A stretch of DNA of 57,718 nt from Ophiocordyceps camponoti-saundersi (nom. inval.) (lineage: Eukaryota; Ascomycota; Sordariomycetes; Hypocreales; Ophiocordycipitaceae). This document shows positions 25,003-35,199 of the stretch, in pieces (the first letter of the stretch is position 1; every line of letters begins with the position of its first letter). Location: NCBI GenBank assembly GCA_003339415.1, contig PDHQ01000225.1:1-57718 (forward strand). Direction: 5' to 3'. The translations under genes and the position numbers were made by a program. The notes under the pieces are model-generated. The model saw only the letters and a program-made list of their open reading frames with translations, searched no databases and was not told the DNA's origin.

Positions 25003-25190
25003 GTTTTAAATTAGTTAGTAACTTTTTAGTCTTTTTTTAGTTAGTTCGGACTAACTAACTAAAGTCCTTATTTTCAGGGACTAAATTAGTTACTAACTGA
25101 CTAAAGTCCTTATAATAACTAATTTTAATTAGTTACTTTTAGTCTTTAGTTAGTTAGTAACTAATAAAAGATTAAAAAATTAGTTACTAG
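25003..25190. repeat. Palindromic patch of TTAGTTAGTAAC / ACTAACTAACTAAAG units
   Basis: About 190 bp consists of alternating direct and inverted copies of TAGTTAGT-containing words, for example TTAGTTCGGACTAA near 25,043, ACTAACTAACTAAAGTCC, GTTACTAACTGACTAAAGTCC and TTAGTTAGTAAC. The arrangement can fold on itself repeatedly. It keeps CA and TG (TTTTCAGGGA, AACTGACT), unlike its neighbours. It may be a small foldback or MITE-like element too short to trigger RIP, but I could not define a target duplication. Confidence 0.6.
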
Positions 25191-26288
25191 CGTTAATTAT
25201 TTTTTTAATACTTTAAAAAAAGACTTTATTAAATGCGCTTTTTAATAGAATTTTTTTTATAATTTTAGGTATTTTACTTATTTTTTAATAAAAGGTTAAA
25301 GATAATACTTTTTTAAAAAACGTTTTTTAAAAATATTAATAAGAAAAAAAAACCTTAGTAAGTTATATAATAGTAAATAATAATCTAAACAGATAAATAA
25401 GTATTATTATAGCTAAAAACTACTCTTTTATAATTTTACTTATTTTCTTATAATTATTATAAAAATATTAATAGAAAGAATATAGTTATTTTAAGAATTT
25501 ATTATAAATATAGAATAATATTATTTTAAATGCTTTTAAGACTTATATTACTTAAAATATTATATTTTATAAGATTATAGTTTTTTTCCATTTTTAAATA
25601 AATTATTAAAAAAGATAATAAATATTTTATTTACTACTTTATACTAAGTATTAAAAATACTAATATTTATTTTAAAAGCTTAATTAAAGAGAAAAAAATA
25701 ATATAAAAATATAGTAAAAAAGAAAAAGATCTCCTTTACGTAATATCTTTTTCTTAGGCTAGTAAGCTTATTAGAGCCCTAATTATAAATTATCTTCTAT
25801 TTTTTACCCTTTTTTCCTTACTAAGTTATATTTTAGTATAGTAAACTAAGATACGGATAAAATTTTTATTTTTTATAAAAATAACTCCTTTTATAATAAG
25901 GTTAAAAATATTATCTAAATCTTTTAAAGTAATAGATTTTTTAAGCTTTCTTATAAGGTTTTTTACTTAAAATTATAACTATTAATTTATTTTTATTTAT
26001 ATTATTAACCTTAAAAGACTTCTCTTATTTAAATAAAAGATTTAATAGAAAAGCTAATAATAGCCGTAACATTATAAGAAAAAATATAACTTATAGCTTT
26101 AAAAAATATATAACTTTTTACTTTTTAATTCTTTTTTTCTATACCTTTATATCTTTTTTATAAAATATATTAAACTTAGTAAATAAATAGCTACTTTATA
26201 TAATTATTCTTTTAATTTATATAATATTATATTAACTTAGAAACATATCTTATAAAAAATATAAGTAAGCTTCTAAAGCTAAAGTAAT
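25191..26288. other. AT-rich stretch, no gene recognised
   Basis: About 1.1 kb of very AT-rich DNA with scattered surviving TG/CA words (AAATGCGC near 25,234, AAATGCTT near 25,530, TTTCCATT near 25,588). I find no repeat shared with the rest of the window and no readable protein pattern. It may be part of another decayed element. Confidence 0.5.
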
Positions 26289-26577
26289 TAACTTTTATAT
26301 GTTTTACGGACTCCGCGCTTATAGCGACGCGGATATAAACTTCTTATTTTTATATTATAAATAAACTTCGCTCCCTTTATTACCTTATAGTAATAGCTAG
26401 CCGCGCCCGGAGTAACTTTAAGGGGGAGGGTAACGCTATATAAGTTAATTATAATTATAAAAATTTTTTACTTAAAATATAGCTTTACTCTAAATCGTAA
26501 TAATCTTAAACTTAAAAGTTTATTATACTTATTACCTTATTAAAAGCTAAGGTAAATATTAATAAAATTATTTTAGA
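26289..26577 (+). mobile_element. X-e: 5' fragment of an X element
   Basis: This 289-bp piece matches the first part of X-c (21,107 to about 21,400), starting TAACTTTTATATGTTTTACGG. The match stops abruptly near 26,577, where X-c continues differently. LINE-type insertions lose their 5' end, not their 3' end, so this copy has probably been cut by a later insertion or rearrangement. Sequence resembling an LTR start (TGTTTCTATA) follows at 26,586. It keeps one TG and several CG words. Confidence 0.7.
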
Positions 26578-27250
26578 AAACGCTTTTGTTTCTATATAGG
26601 TAATAATAATTCTCTATAAGGGGGATAATAGGAAATCGTTTTCTTATATAAAAATAAGAAAAGAAAAAAAAGGAAGATAGGAATTATTTAATTAAATACT
26701 AAAAACTTTAGAATATATATTTAAATTAGTAATTTAAGATATAAAAATATAAAGTTTAAAATAAAGTTATAATTCTATTTAATAAAGTTTTTATTATAAG
26801 TCCTCTCTAAGATTTAATTTATAATATATAATTTTTAGGATAATTAAAAAGATAAGCTTAAGGACTAATTCTTACTTAATTCTTCTCCTCTAATAAGGAA
26901 ACTAAACTACGCTATATACTTAGCGATAGCCCTTATCTTACTATTATTACCTTTTTAATCCTTAAGTATTAAAGTATCTAAGAATTAAAAAGACTTAAAG
27001 GACTATTTAATTATAGTTTATATATACCCCTAATAATATACTATCCTAGTCTAGCGTTATTTCTCTTAAGGCGTGTCCTTTACCGCCGCTAAACTATTTA
27101 GCTTAGGCGGTACCGCTCTTACCGCCTTATAATACGCCCCCGCTACTAATTTATACGCGTTACCTAGCCCGTAATTATTAGCCGCTTACGCGCGTTACCT
27201 ATCTTCCCCCCCTTCTTATATTAAGGAAGTAAATTTACGCTTATTAATAA
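26578..27250. other. RIPed intergenic stretch
   Basis: An AT-rich stretch with purine-rich runs at 26,640-26,690 and a more GC-rich end (27,060-27,250) made of CG/CC words such as TACGCGCGTTACC. I found no gene, and no repeat of it elsewhere in the window. A possible LTR-like start, TGTTTCTATATAGG at 26,586, has no partner that I can see. Confidence 0.45.
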
Positions 27251-27430
27251 GCGCGCCGCGCGCGGCGCAGGGGCTAGATAAGGAGGAATCTTACTATTAA
27301 TATTCTTATATATATTTCCGCCGCCTTATAGTTCGCCTTCCCCTATTTAAGGATATATTTATTATAAGTTAATATTAGCGCTTACTTATAGCTAGCGCTA
27401 TAATAATCTCTTAAGCTAATTAATTATTAT

Positions 27431-27478
27431 AAATAATTTTACTACTAAGATAAATAATTTTACTACTAAGATAAATAA
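27431..27478. repeat. 21-bp tandem duplication
   Basis: The unit AAATAATTTTACTACTAAGAT is present twice in a row (27,431-27,451 and 27,452-27,472), followed by AAATAA of a third copy. It lies just upstream of the long dead frame. It is a local slippage-type duplication with no known function. Confidence 0.9.
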
Positions 27479-27615
27479 TATAAATATTAGCTTAAAGCTA
27501 ATATAAAAAGAAGATAAAAGGAGAGAAGAGGTAAGAAAGGGGTAGAAAGGTTATTTTATATACGGGGAATATTACTTAATAGGGATAATTAGCTTAGGAG
27601 AGAGAGTAAATAAAA

Positions 27616-30600
27616 ATATAATTAAGTTTACCCTAGGCTATTATAAAAGCGTATATTACCTTATATAAACTTAAACTAATTTAATACCGTATAGCGATTA
27701 AGATTATTAAGTAGCTTTTATATAAAAGTAATATAGCTTTTTTATTTTATAAAGATAAGATAATAAGGCGGACTATCTAATAAGCGGCAGCCCCTTATAT
27801 TTTTTATAATAAGGATTTCCTTAACCTTATCTTTATTAAGAGATAGGTTATTATAAAAGAGATATAAGAGGGGGTTTAGCTAAAAGTTAGCTAATAACTA
27901 AGAAAATAATAAATTATTAATAGCGCGTTCGATAAGGTTAATATAAAAAGTAAGGTAAATATTAAATAATATATCTAAGGTAATAATAAGTAATAATAAT
28001 ATAGCTATTACCTAATATTTATTTTTAAAATAATTAAGCTTTTAAGATAAATAGTTAGATTATATATATATAAAGTTAAGCTATATAAAGTTACTTATTT
28101 AAAACTATTTTATAAGGCGGCGGGATTTCTTAGATAAATTTTCCTATTATTACTAAGCTTAAGTAATAAAAGCTTAAGCTAGCTTAATATTATCGTAAAG
28201 GTAGTAAGTAAATATTATAGCTTAACTTTTTAAGAATAAAACTAAAGCGATAACTTTAAGTAAATAATCTAAGAAGGTAATATCGAAGCTATAAAGTAAG
28301 TAGTTAAGACTTACGCTTATTATAAATAAGTCCTAATTATTTAAAATAAGCTAATATATTAGTAAATAATAAGGCTAGTTAAACTATAAAAAGGAGATTA
28401 TATAATATAAGATAGCTTATATTTTTTAGTTTATACGCTTTATATTATTATTAGTTTAAAGATAGTAAGCTATAAAGAGGAGCTTTTATACCTTAGTAAG
28501 GCGGTAAAAAGTAAATTAAAAGTAACTTATTTAGTTTAACTTATAGTTAAAGATTAACTCCTAAGGGAAGCTATAAAATCGCTACTAATATTAAATAAAA
28601 TATTTAGCGTATTACTTAGGGGCTATTAATATTATAGCTTTAAGTTAAATATATTTAGAAAGATAATTTATAATAATTATAAGGAAATAAAGCTAAGATT
28701 TATTAGAGGTAGAAAGCTTAGTTATAAAATTTATTAAAAAAGTAATTTAGAATTATTTAAGTAGGGGTAATAGCTAAAGTAATCTTTAGCGCTACTAGTA
28801 ATTTAAGTAATCCTTATAATAATAATAATTATAAATAAAATATATTATATTTATAAATATCTTATCTTAGTAAAATTCCTATTAAAGAAATATAAAAGTA
28901 ATATTCTTATTAAAGTATCTTATTATAAGAGAGTTATATATCTATTAGATAAATATAATAATAAAAAGTTTTTACTTAGAAACTTAAAAACGGCCTTAGA
29001 ACTATAATTACTTATAAGTAAAAAAGGAGTAGTTTATAATTTACTTATAAGTATTAGCTTTTAGCGGAAACTTCTAAGTAAAGGAATAAATCGCTTAGCA
29101 GCGGATATTATAAAGCAGATTAGTATAGAGAGCTACTAACTAAAATCCTTATAAGGTCTTATCTTAGAAAAGAGCTAAGGTATTAAAAATAAGAGGCTAA
29201 GTAAAAAGGGAGTTAAGTAAAGCTAAGCTAAACTAAATTAAATATAATTTAAAAAAATAAATAAAGATAAGTTATATAATCTAGCTATAATAGTCCTTTA
29301 TACCGCGGCGTTCTTACTCCTTTTAAAAGAAAGCGTCCGGCTAGGATACTTATACGCTAAAGCGGTACTAAAGTTAGAAATTAAAAAAAGTAAGCGTCTT
29401 AGCTTAATACGCTTAATATTCTATTATTATTTTAAGCGTAGTAAAATACTTAAGGGCTTTATAATTAGTTAAGATTAAAAATAGCTAGGCTATATTATAT
29501 AGCTTAGTAAACTACGCCTTAAGGTAGGAAATAATAATAAGAAGCTCCTTATTATAAATTATATAGTTTCGCTCCGCGGGGAGAAATTTCTTAAAATAAT
29601 ATATAACTGGCTAGAGGATATAGTCCGCGCTAACTTAGGATAAATAGCCGCTTATAGCTTTACTAAAGTAATTAGCTTTTATAATTATATTATAGTTAAG
29701 GTTTTATTAGGCGAGAATAGGGGCTAATATAAAAGTAAACTTAAATATATTAAAAGTAAACTAATATTTATTAGTTTAATAGAAAAGGGCACCTTACTTT
29801 ATAAAGTTAATAAGTAAGGCTATAAAATTAGAAAAATAAGGTATAAAATTATAGTAAAAGTTAGTAAATTTTAGAAAACTATTAATACTCTAAATATAAG
29901 TTAGCGCCTCTTATTTAAAAATAGCGAAAACTTTAGTAAGGTCTAATCTTACCTTTTTACTAATATAAATAATAAACCTTAAATACTTAACTTTATAAAT
30001 AATAAAGTAAAACTTATTAAAGTTAAGGAAAAGCTTACCTTAGCGAAGATATAATAATATAACGCGTACTTTATACTAATAATTAAAACGTAAGTTACCT
30101 AAATAGATAAGGATATTATTTAAGTATATTATAGTAAAGTTTTTTAAGAAACTACTTAAGGTAATATTAATATAATATTAAAATATAGTAAGCGCGCTTA
30201 TAAAACTAAAAAAATAAATAAGGTATTTAAAAAAGCTAAACTATATATAGAAAGTAATTAGGTATTTATTACCTTTTATAATATATAGCTTATAAAAAGT
30301 AGCGCGAATATTAAGCTTTATAAACTAATAGGCGCTAAAAAAGCTATAAAATATCTCTTTAATAAGGGGAAGAGAGTATTAATCTTACTTTATTACTTTA
30401 TTTAAAACGCGATAGTTAATATAAAAACGCTACCTATTACTAAGCTTCTTAGTAAGTAAAATTAAAGTAGCGGCGGATAAAAAGCTAGCGTAAATTTACC
30501 CCTTATTTATTAAGTTAGTAATTTATTTATAGATTTTAAGGAGATATTTATAAAATATACTATAAAGCGGCTTTTAAAGTAAGGGAGGTAAGGAGCTATT

Positions 30601-31300
30601 AAGCTATTAGCGAAGCTAGATATAATAATCGTAATTACCGTAATAAGGGGGTAAAATACTTACCTTTTTCTTATTAAAAAAGTTAGCAAAGTCTAACGCC
30701 TTAGGAGGTAAAAAAAAAGTCTTAGTTAAAAAAGATATAGTAATATATAAAACGTGAGAAATATCTTATAAACTAATAGCGAGGAACTAATAGCTTATTT
30801 ATTACTAAGACTTATATTAAATAAGGGCTATAAAGACGGAACTAAGGATAGCTATAATAAGGTAATTAACTTACTAAGATTTAAAGTAAGGGATAACTAA
30901 GTTATTAGTAAAGTATATTATAACTTTCCGCTTATTAAAGCGTAGTAAGATATTATTACGCGCTATCTAAAAAAAGCTAAAAATTAAATTTTAAGTAAGG
31001 CTTAAAATTAAATATATTATAATAAATAACTATTAATTATTAATATTAGCTATAAAATAAATAAGGTAGTAGATAAATAAGTATAGCTTAAAGTATATAT
31101 TATATTAATAGTGTATTTATATTATAATATAAATTACTTATAAGTAAGGGAGGGGAATCCGCTTAAGCTAATAGCGCTAAATAAAAAATTCGTATAAGGG
31201 AAGCCTATATAAGATATACTAAAGAAGAGAGATAGTAATAATTAGGTTAGAAAAGAGAAAGATAAGTATATAAGTATAGATTATAGAGGTTTACTTTAGG
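27616..31300 (+). pseudogene. Long RIP-degraded coding frame, product unknown
   Basis: In the frame that starts at positions equal to 1 modulo 3, amino-acid-like sequence runs for about 1,200 codons. Stops are only TAA or TAG and often fall where Gln or Trp would fit. Best-preserved parts: about 28,861-29,130 (K-F-L-L-R-N-L-K-T-A-L-E, then I-N-R-L-A-A-D-I-I-K-Q-I) and about 29,281-29,760, which includes N-W-L-E-D-I-V-R-A-N. Another stretch, about 30,770-31,000, is open over long runs. Neighbouring frames have many more stops, which argues for a former gene. I do not recognise the family. The start and end are estimates because no start codon survives, and an unseen intron could shift the frame. 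Confidence 0.5.
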
Positions 31301-31899
31301 AGTTATATTAAGAGTAAAGCTAATTCTTACCGAATTATAATACTAGAAACTACTATAAACTATATACGAGGGGATTACGACTTAGGGGTAAACTCCTCGC
31401 AATACGAACTACGACTCCCGGGGTCTTATCTAGGACCCTAGCGTAGTTTAAGGACTTGCCTTCCGTATCTAACTATTCTATTATAACCGGAAGTATATTA
31501 TATATCTTCTAACTAGTTTCGGTATTATATTATAATAGCTTTATAATACTTACGTAACCTTATAGTTATTCTTTATATATAGTTATTTTATAACTTTATT
31601 ATAACTCGCTTATAATAATATAATAATTATAGCTATTCTTTGCTTATATAATAATAAAAAATATAAAATTTATAAATATAAATAAGAGGAGAGGAGGTAA
31701 GTTTATATTTTAACTAATATTTATAAAATAATTATTTAATATTTTATAAGCTATAATACCGCGCGAATCCTCCCCTTATAAGAGACTTATTATAAAAGAA
31801 ACTTATTTCCTTAATTCGGAGTAAGGTCCTCCTTCTTTTTTATAATATTAGTAAAATAAACTAAAAATAGTAAAAATAAAGGGTTAAGCTTATACTTAC

Positions 31900-32830
31900 G
31901 TAAGAAATAGCTAATACTATTATAGCAGAGGTAATAGCTATGAACGCGTTATTTTATAATTTTATTATTATTAACTTAGGCCGCCTAGTAATAGTTTTTA
32001 CTATTATAGCTAGACTAGCCGTAAGAGGGAGGATTACCTTATTTATTAGAACGCGGCTAAGTGCTAGTTTAATATATATCTATTATTAGAGTATTTAGAG
32101 ATAGCTTAGAAATATAAAATAAAGGTACTTAGCCTTTACTTCTAAAGTAAAATAACTTAATATTTATAATAATAGCGCGGATTTATATAATAGTAATAAT
32201 ATACTTTATAAGGGGGGTATTATATTTTATATAATATTAGTAAAGGGCCGGGGTAAAAATATAATAAAAGTATATAATTTTAATTTTATTAGTTTACTTA
32301 GTACTATTTATTAAAGTAAACTTAGCTTTAAAGTAAATAAGGAAACTAGAGAAGAACTTAAAAGCGCCTTATATAAGGAACTCTAGCTCCGTTATAGTAA
32401 TCTAGCGCTAGTAAAAGTTAGTAAAGATAGTATTAAGGTAACTTAAGAAATAGTTAAGGTTATATTTATATTCGCCGCCTTACTTAAAAAATAAGGCTAC
32501 CTTAGCTTAGATAATAAAAGAAAAGTATTAATATAGGAATACTTATTAATTATAAGTATTACTAATAAAAGCTTAATCTACTTATAGCTTATAAGATATA
32601 AGAAAGCGCTATACTAAAAAGAGATCCTTATTATTATTAAATAAGGACTTAATTAGTAATAGCTTATAATAAGAATATAACTATTATTACTTAAATAATT
32701 ATATAAACTTATATTACTAGCGTATAAGGTTTTATAATTCTATAATTATAGCTTATTATCTTAAAAGCTAAGCGATAATAGCTTATTAAGTATTAGCGTT
32801 ATTTGTAATTAAAATTAATTTACTATTAAA
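31900..32830 (+). pseudogene. Second RIP-degraded coding region, product unknown
   Basis: A stop-free stretch surrounds a surviving ATG at 31,939 and runs to about 32,090 (it includes M-N-A-L-F-Y-N-F and A-R-L-A-V-R-G-R). From about 32,325 to 32,800 another frame is largely open, with stops only at plausible Gln/Trp sites (K-E-T-R-E-E-L-K-S-A-L-Y-K-E-L is readable). The two parts are in different frames, so they could be two exons or separate genes. I do not recognise a domain. It lies just downstream of the long dead frame on the same strand and probably belongs to the same element. Confidence 0.4.
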
Positions 32831-32970
32831 GTTTAATACTGTAATACTCCTATATAAAGCTAACTCTAATAATATAAATTAACTTAGGAGGTTTTAAAAT
32901 ATATATAATATAAATATTTAAAGTTATAATCTATATATAGCCCGCGCGCGGCCTGCGCGCGGCGCTAACT

Positions 32971-33734
32971 AATTATATATATCTATATATACCCCGCGCC
33001 CGTTATACGCGTAAACTTAACTAAGCACCCTTATATAACTTAACTATTTAAGCATAGCCCGAATCCCTTACACTAGGGTTAATTTAATTATAATATATAA
33101 TTATAAAGTAACTTAATTTATAAATTTAAAATCTTTTATTAGAAAATTATTTACTTATATATTAAAATTATATAAAACTTTATTAAAATATAAAATAAAA
33201 ACTATAAAAACTTTTAATTAAAAATTTATATAATTTAAATATAACTTATAGTAAGTAAGCTTTTAAATATAATAACTTTAGCTTATAAATAATAAATAAT
33301 ATTAAGTAAAAAGTTTTTTTTAAAAGTTTTAGTTTTCTTTTTTATTAAATATCTTAAACTTTAATATTTATAAAAGCTATTAAAGTAAGTTAATATATAT
33401 ATATATATCTTTATATATATATTAGCTTTATAATAAAACTTATATTATTTAATATAAAATTATATAAATTATAAAATTTAAATATTTAAGCGTTTCCTTC
33501 TTATATAACTACTTTTAGTATTTGTTTAATACTTTAACTAAGCTTCCTTAATTATATTATATTAAAAGCAGCATATATATTTATATATTATTATATTATT
33601 ATTAAGTTTTATATATTATAGTTTATTTTAAAAATAAATTTATTTTTAAGTAAGCAGTATATACTTTTAATAACTAAGTAGATACTAGTGTTTTAGTAGC
33701 TATAATTAGCATTTAGCTAGAAATACTTAGAAAA
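32971..33734. other. AT-rich flank grading into the gene island
   Basis: RIPed DNA with a TATATATATATA run near 33,395-33,406 and no repeat shared with the rest of the window. CA and TG reappear gradually from about 33,520 (GTATTTGTTTAAT, AAGCAGCATA, AAGCAGTATA), which is consistent with mutation leaking from the transposon side toward unique DNA. One TAGGGTTA word occurs near 33,077. I see no gene. Confidence 0.6.
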
Positions 33735-33897
33735 TACAGATACTAGGGTAGTATAAGGTAAAATCTAACATATGCAGCTTATGTTTAGTTCTAGTAGAGT
33801 AGATGACAGAAGTCTTGTAAGCCCTTCGTACCTGCCCAATAGCCGAAACTTGGTCTAATTCTTAAATTCTCAAAGTCCCTTGTTTCATAGCAGCAGC
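33735..33897 (+). promoter_or_regulatory. Upstream region and probable 5' UTR of the RPI gene
   Basis: This un-RIPed unique sequence lies between the AT-rich flank and the start codon. It contains normal CA/TG content (AACATATGCAGCTTATG, GATGACAGAAG) and short CT-rich and CAA-rich patches (TCTCAAAGTCCC) just before the ATG, common near fungal transcription starts. There is no convincing TATA or CCAAT box at a standard distance. Only about 160 bp of intact promoter remain before RIPed DNA, so regulation may be affected by adjacent heterochromatin. Confidence 0.45.
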
Positions 33898-34816
33898 ATG
33901 GAAAGAACTGAATTAACTCTAGATTCCGCCGATCTTATTGAGTCAGCCAAGAGGCAGGCTGCTTTCCAAGCTGTACGGGACTACCTTTTACCTTCATCTC
34001 GCTTCGTTGGCATTGGTTCTGGAACGACTGTTCAGTATGTGGTTGAGGCGATCGTTCACAAGGGACCGGAATTTTACAGCACGATGGCCTTCGTTCCAAC
34101 AGGAAGTCAATCGAAGTTGCTTATAATAAAGTCTGGCTTGGCTCTATGCAACTTAGATGAGCGGCCTTTAGTGAATGGAAGCCCTGTCCCAATAGACGTC
34201 GCATTCGATGGAGCAGACGAGATCGACGAAGACCTCAATCTGATCAAAGGAGGCGGCGCGTGCCTTTTCCAAGAAAAATTAGTAGCGATATCAGCTGTGA
34301 AATTTGTTGCCGTTGCCGGTAATGTTAACCTTTGACTCTATGCTTTAGATCAGAATGTTGACAGCTGAGCTAGACTATCGCAAGCAATCTAGTCGATTAT
34401 GTACACAATGGAAAACTATTCCACTCGAAGTGCTTCCTCTTGCCGCCCCTCTTGTGCTCCATCGCCTCAAGGCTATAGGATCCTCCAACGCGGCTCTTCG
34501 CTCAGGAATGCCCGGTAAAGCCGGCGAATGTGTTACCGACAACGGCATGTGGATTATCGACGCTCAGTTTCCTCCGCTCCTGCTTTCAGGAGACCTGAAA
34601 TCTGATCTGGAGGGCAAAGGTGGGGATAAAGGCTGGGAAATCGAGAATCTAGCCCAAGAACTGCTCAGCGTTCCTGGAATTGTTGAGATTGGGCTCTTCC
34701 ACGGCTTTAATGGGGAACAGGCGACGAGTCTCCGGAGGGAGTTTCAGGCACAGAAGCCAGTAGCTGCATATTTCGGAATGCCCGATGGACATGTTCACAT
34801 ACAGCACGCTACTTGA
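33898..34816 (+). CDS. Ribose-5-phosphate isomerase A (two exons)
   Basis: This enzyme interconverts ribose 5-phosphate and ribulose 5-phosphate in the cytosolic pentose phosphate pathway. Exons 33,898-34,318 and 34,374-34,816 join to 287 codons, a normal fungal length. The ATG at 33,898 is chosen because the frame only extends upstream to a TTG at 33,880. Motifs in order: substrate loop GIGSGTTV (about residues 39-46), VPTGSQSK, the catalytic DGADEID with both family aspartates, KGGGACLFQEK with the conserved Lys and Glu, VAVADYRK rebuilt across the intron, TDNGM, and near the C terminus KPVAAYFGMPDG. One oddity is TDNGM where the family usually has TDNGN. The frame is intact and un-RIPed although transposons surround it. 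Copia-3 is inserted 64 bp after the stop. Expression is unknown. Confidence 0.93.
34319..34373 (+). other. Intron of the RPI gene (55 bp, phase 1)
   Basis: GTAATG at 34,319 and TAG ending at 34,373 give a typical short fungal intron. Removing it joins G and AC into a GAC (Asp) codon, restoring the family motif VADYRK. Without splicing the frame stops at a TGA 16 bases in. A TTGAC or CTGAG near 34,348-34,368 could serve as the branch site. Neither is a perfect CTRAY match. Confidence 0.92.
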
Positions 34817-34880
34817 GGTTTTTTTAATAGCATCGGAATATGAACACCAGTACTCCGCATATATAAATTTACTTACTATT
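34817..34880 (+). other. Short 3' flank of the RPI gene
   Basis: Sixty-four bases lie between the stop codon and Copia-3. They contain a T-run (GGTTTTTTTAATAG) and TATATAAATT, a possible weak polyadenylation context. The last five bases, CTATT, are the target duplication of the transposon. The transcript's natural end may have been separated from the gene by the insertion. Confidence 0.5.
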
Positions 34881-35045
34881 TATTGAGGCACGCACGCTGT
34901 CACGGATCGGGCAGTGATATTGCTAATGCTAAGTCTAACTCTAGTGGCCCCTCCATACTAATTTGGTGTGTCGAACACACTGACCTGACCGGGCTCGAGC
35001 CCTAAGTGGGGCATAGCCTAGATATAGGGTATATCACATATAATA
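34881..35045 (-). repeat. Copia-3 left LTR (3' LTR)
   Basis: A 165-bp LTR. Compared with the right LTR it differs at 15 sites, and every one is a CA-to-TA or TG-to-TA change (4 mutated here, 11 mutated in the other). It keeps many CA/TG, so RIP was light in this LTR. It contains CCGGGCTCGAGCCCTA at 34,989-35,004. Confidence 0.93.
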
Positions 35046-35199
35046 CCGCCCCTGAGGCCGGGCAGGCTAAAGAATAACTATCGTAATATTATTTCTTAGT
35101 ATTTAAGCTACCAGAGCCGCCCCTATTCCTTAGCATAGCTAAATTTAGCTAGCGTACGAACTGCTAATACTTATTTACCTATAGACTTTTCGTAAGGCT

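Larger units (their letters stand above)
27251..32970 (+). other. Unidentified degenerate element (~5.7 kb) with two dead frames
   Basis: This is a RIPed region unlike any other repeat in the window. GC-rich words stand at both ends: GCGCGCCGCGCGCGGCGC near 27,251 and CCGCGCGCGGCCTGCGCGCGGCGC near 32,942. The second is loosely the inverted complement of the first, which could mark terminal inverted repeats. A long degraded frame (about 27,616-31,300) and a shorter one (about 31,900-32,830) lie between them, both on the + strand. I recognise no transposase, integrase, reverse transcriptase or polymerase motif. A DNA transposon is possible, but neither target duplication nor family is established. 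Confidence 0.4.

Noticed and set aside
33060..33090. Telomere-like TAGGGTTA near 33,077
   Set aside because: There is a single hexamer-sized match with no array, so it is chance.
1..33734. Mitochondrial or plasmid origin of the AT-rich DNA
   Set aside because: The bias is specific to CA/TG while CG, CC and CT words remain. The content is nuclear retrotransposons with target duplications, which fits RIP rather than mitochondrial base composition.
33880..33897. Upstream TTG as the start of the RPI protein
   Set aside because: TTG is not a normal start in nuclear fungal genes. The first in-frame ATG at 33,898 gives a normal N terminus.
33938..34126. 62-codon + strand open frame inside the RPI exon
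   Set aside because: It overlaps RPI exon 1 in another frame and has no recognisable domain. The RPI frame carries all the family motifs.
34355..34373. A separate gene starting at the ATG at 34,355
   Set aside because: The first six codons lie in the intron. Splicing at 34,318/34,374 restores the VADYRK motif and joins both halves into one isomerase.
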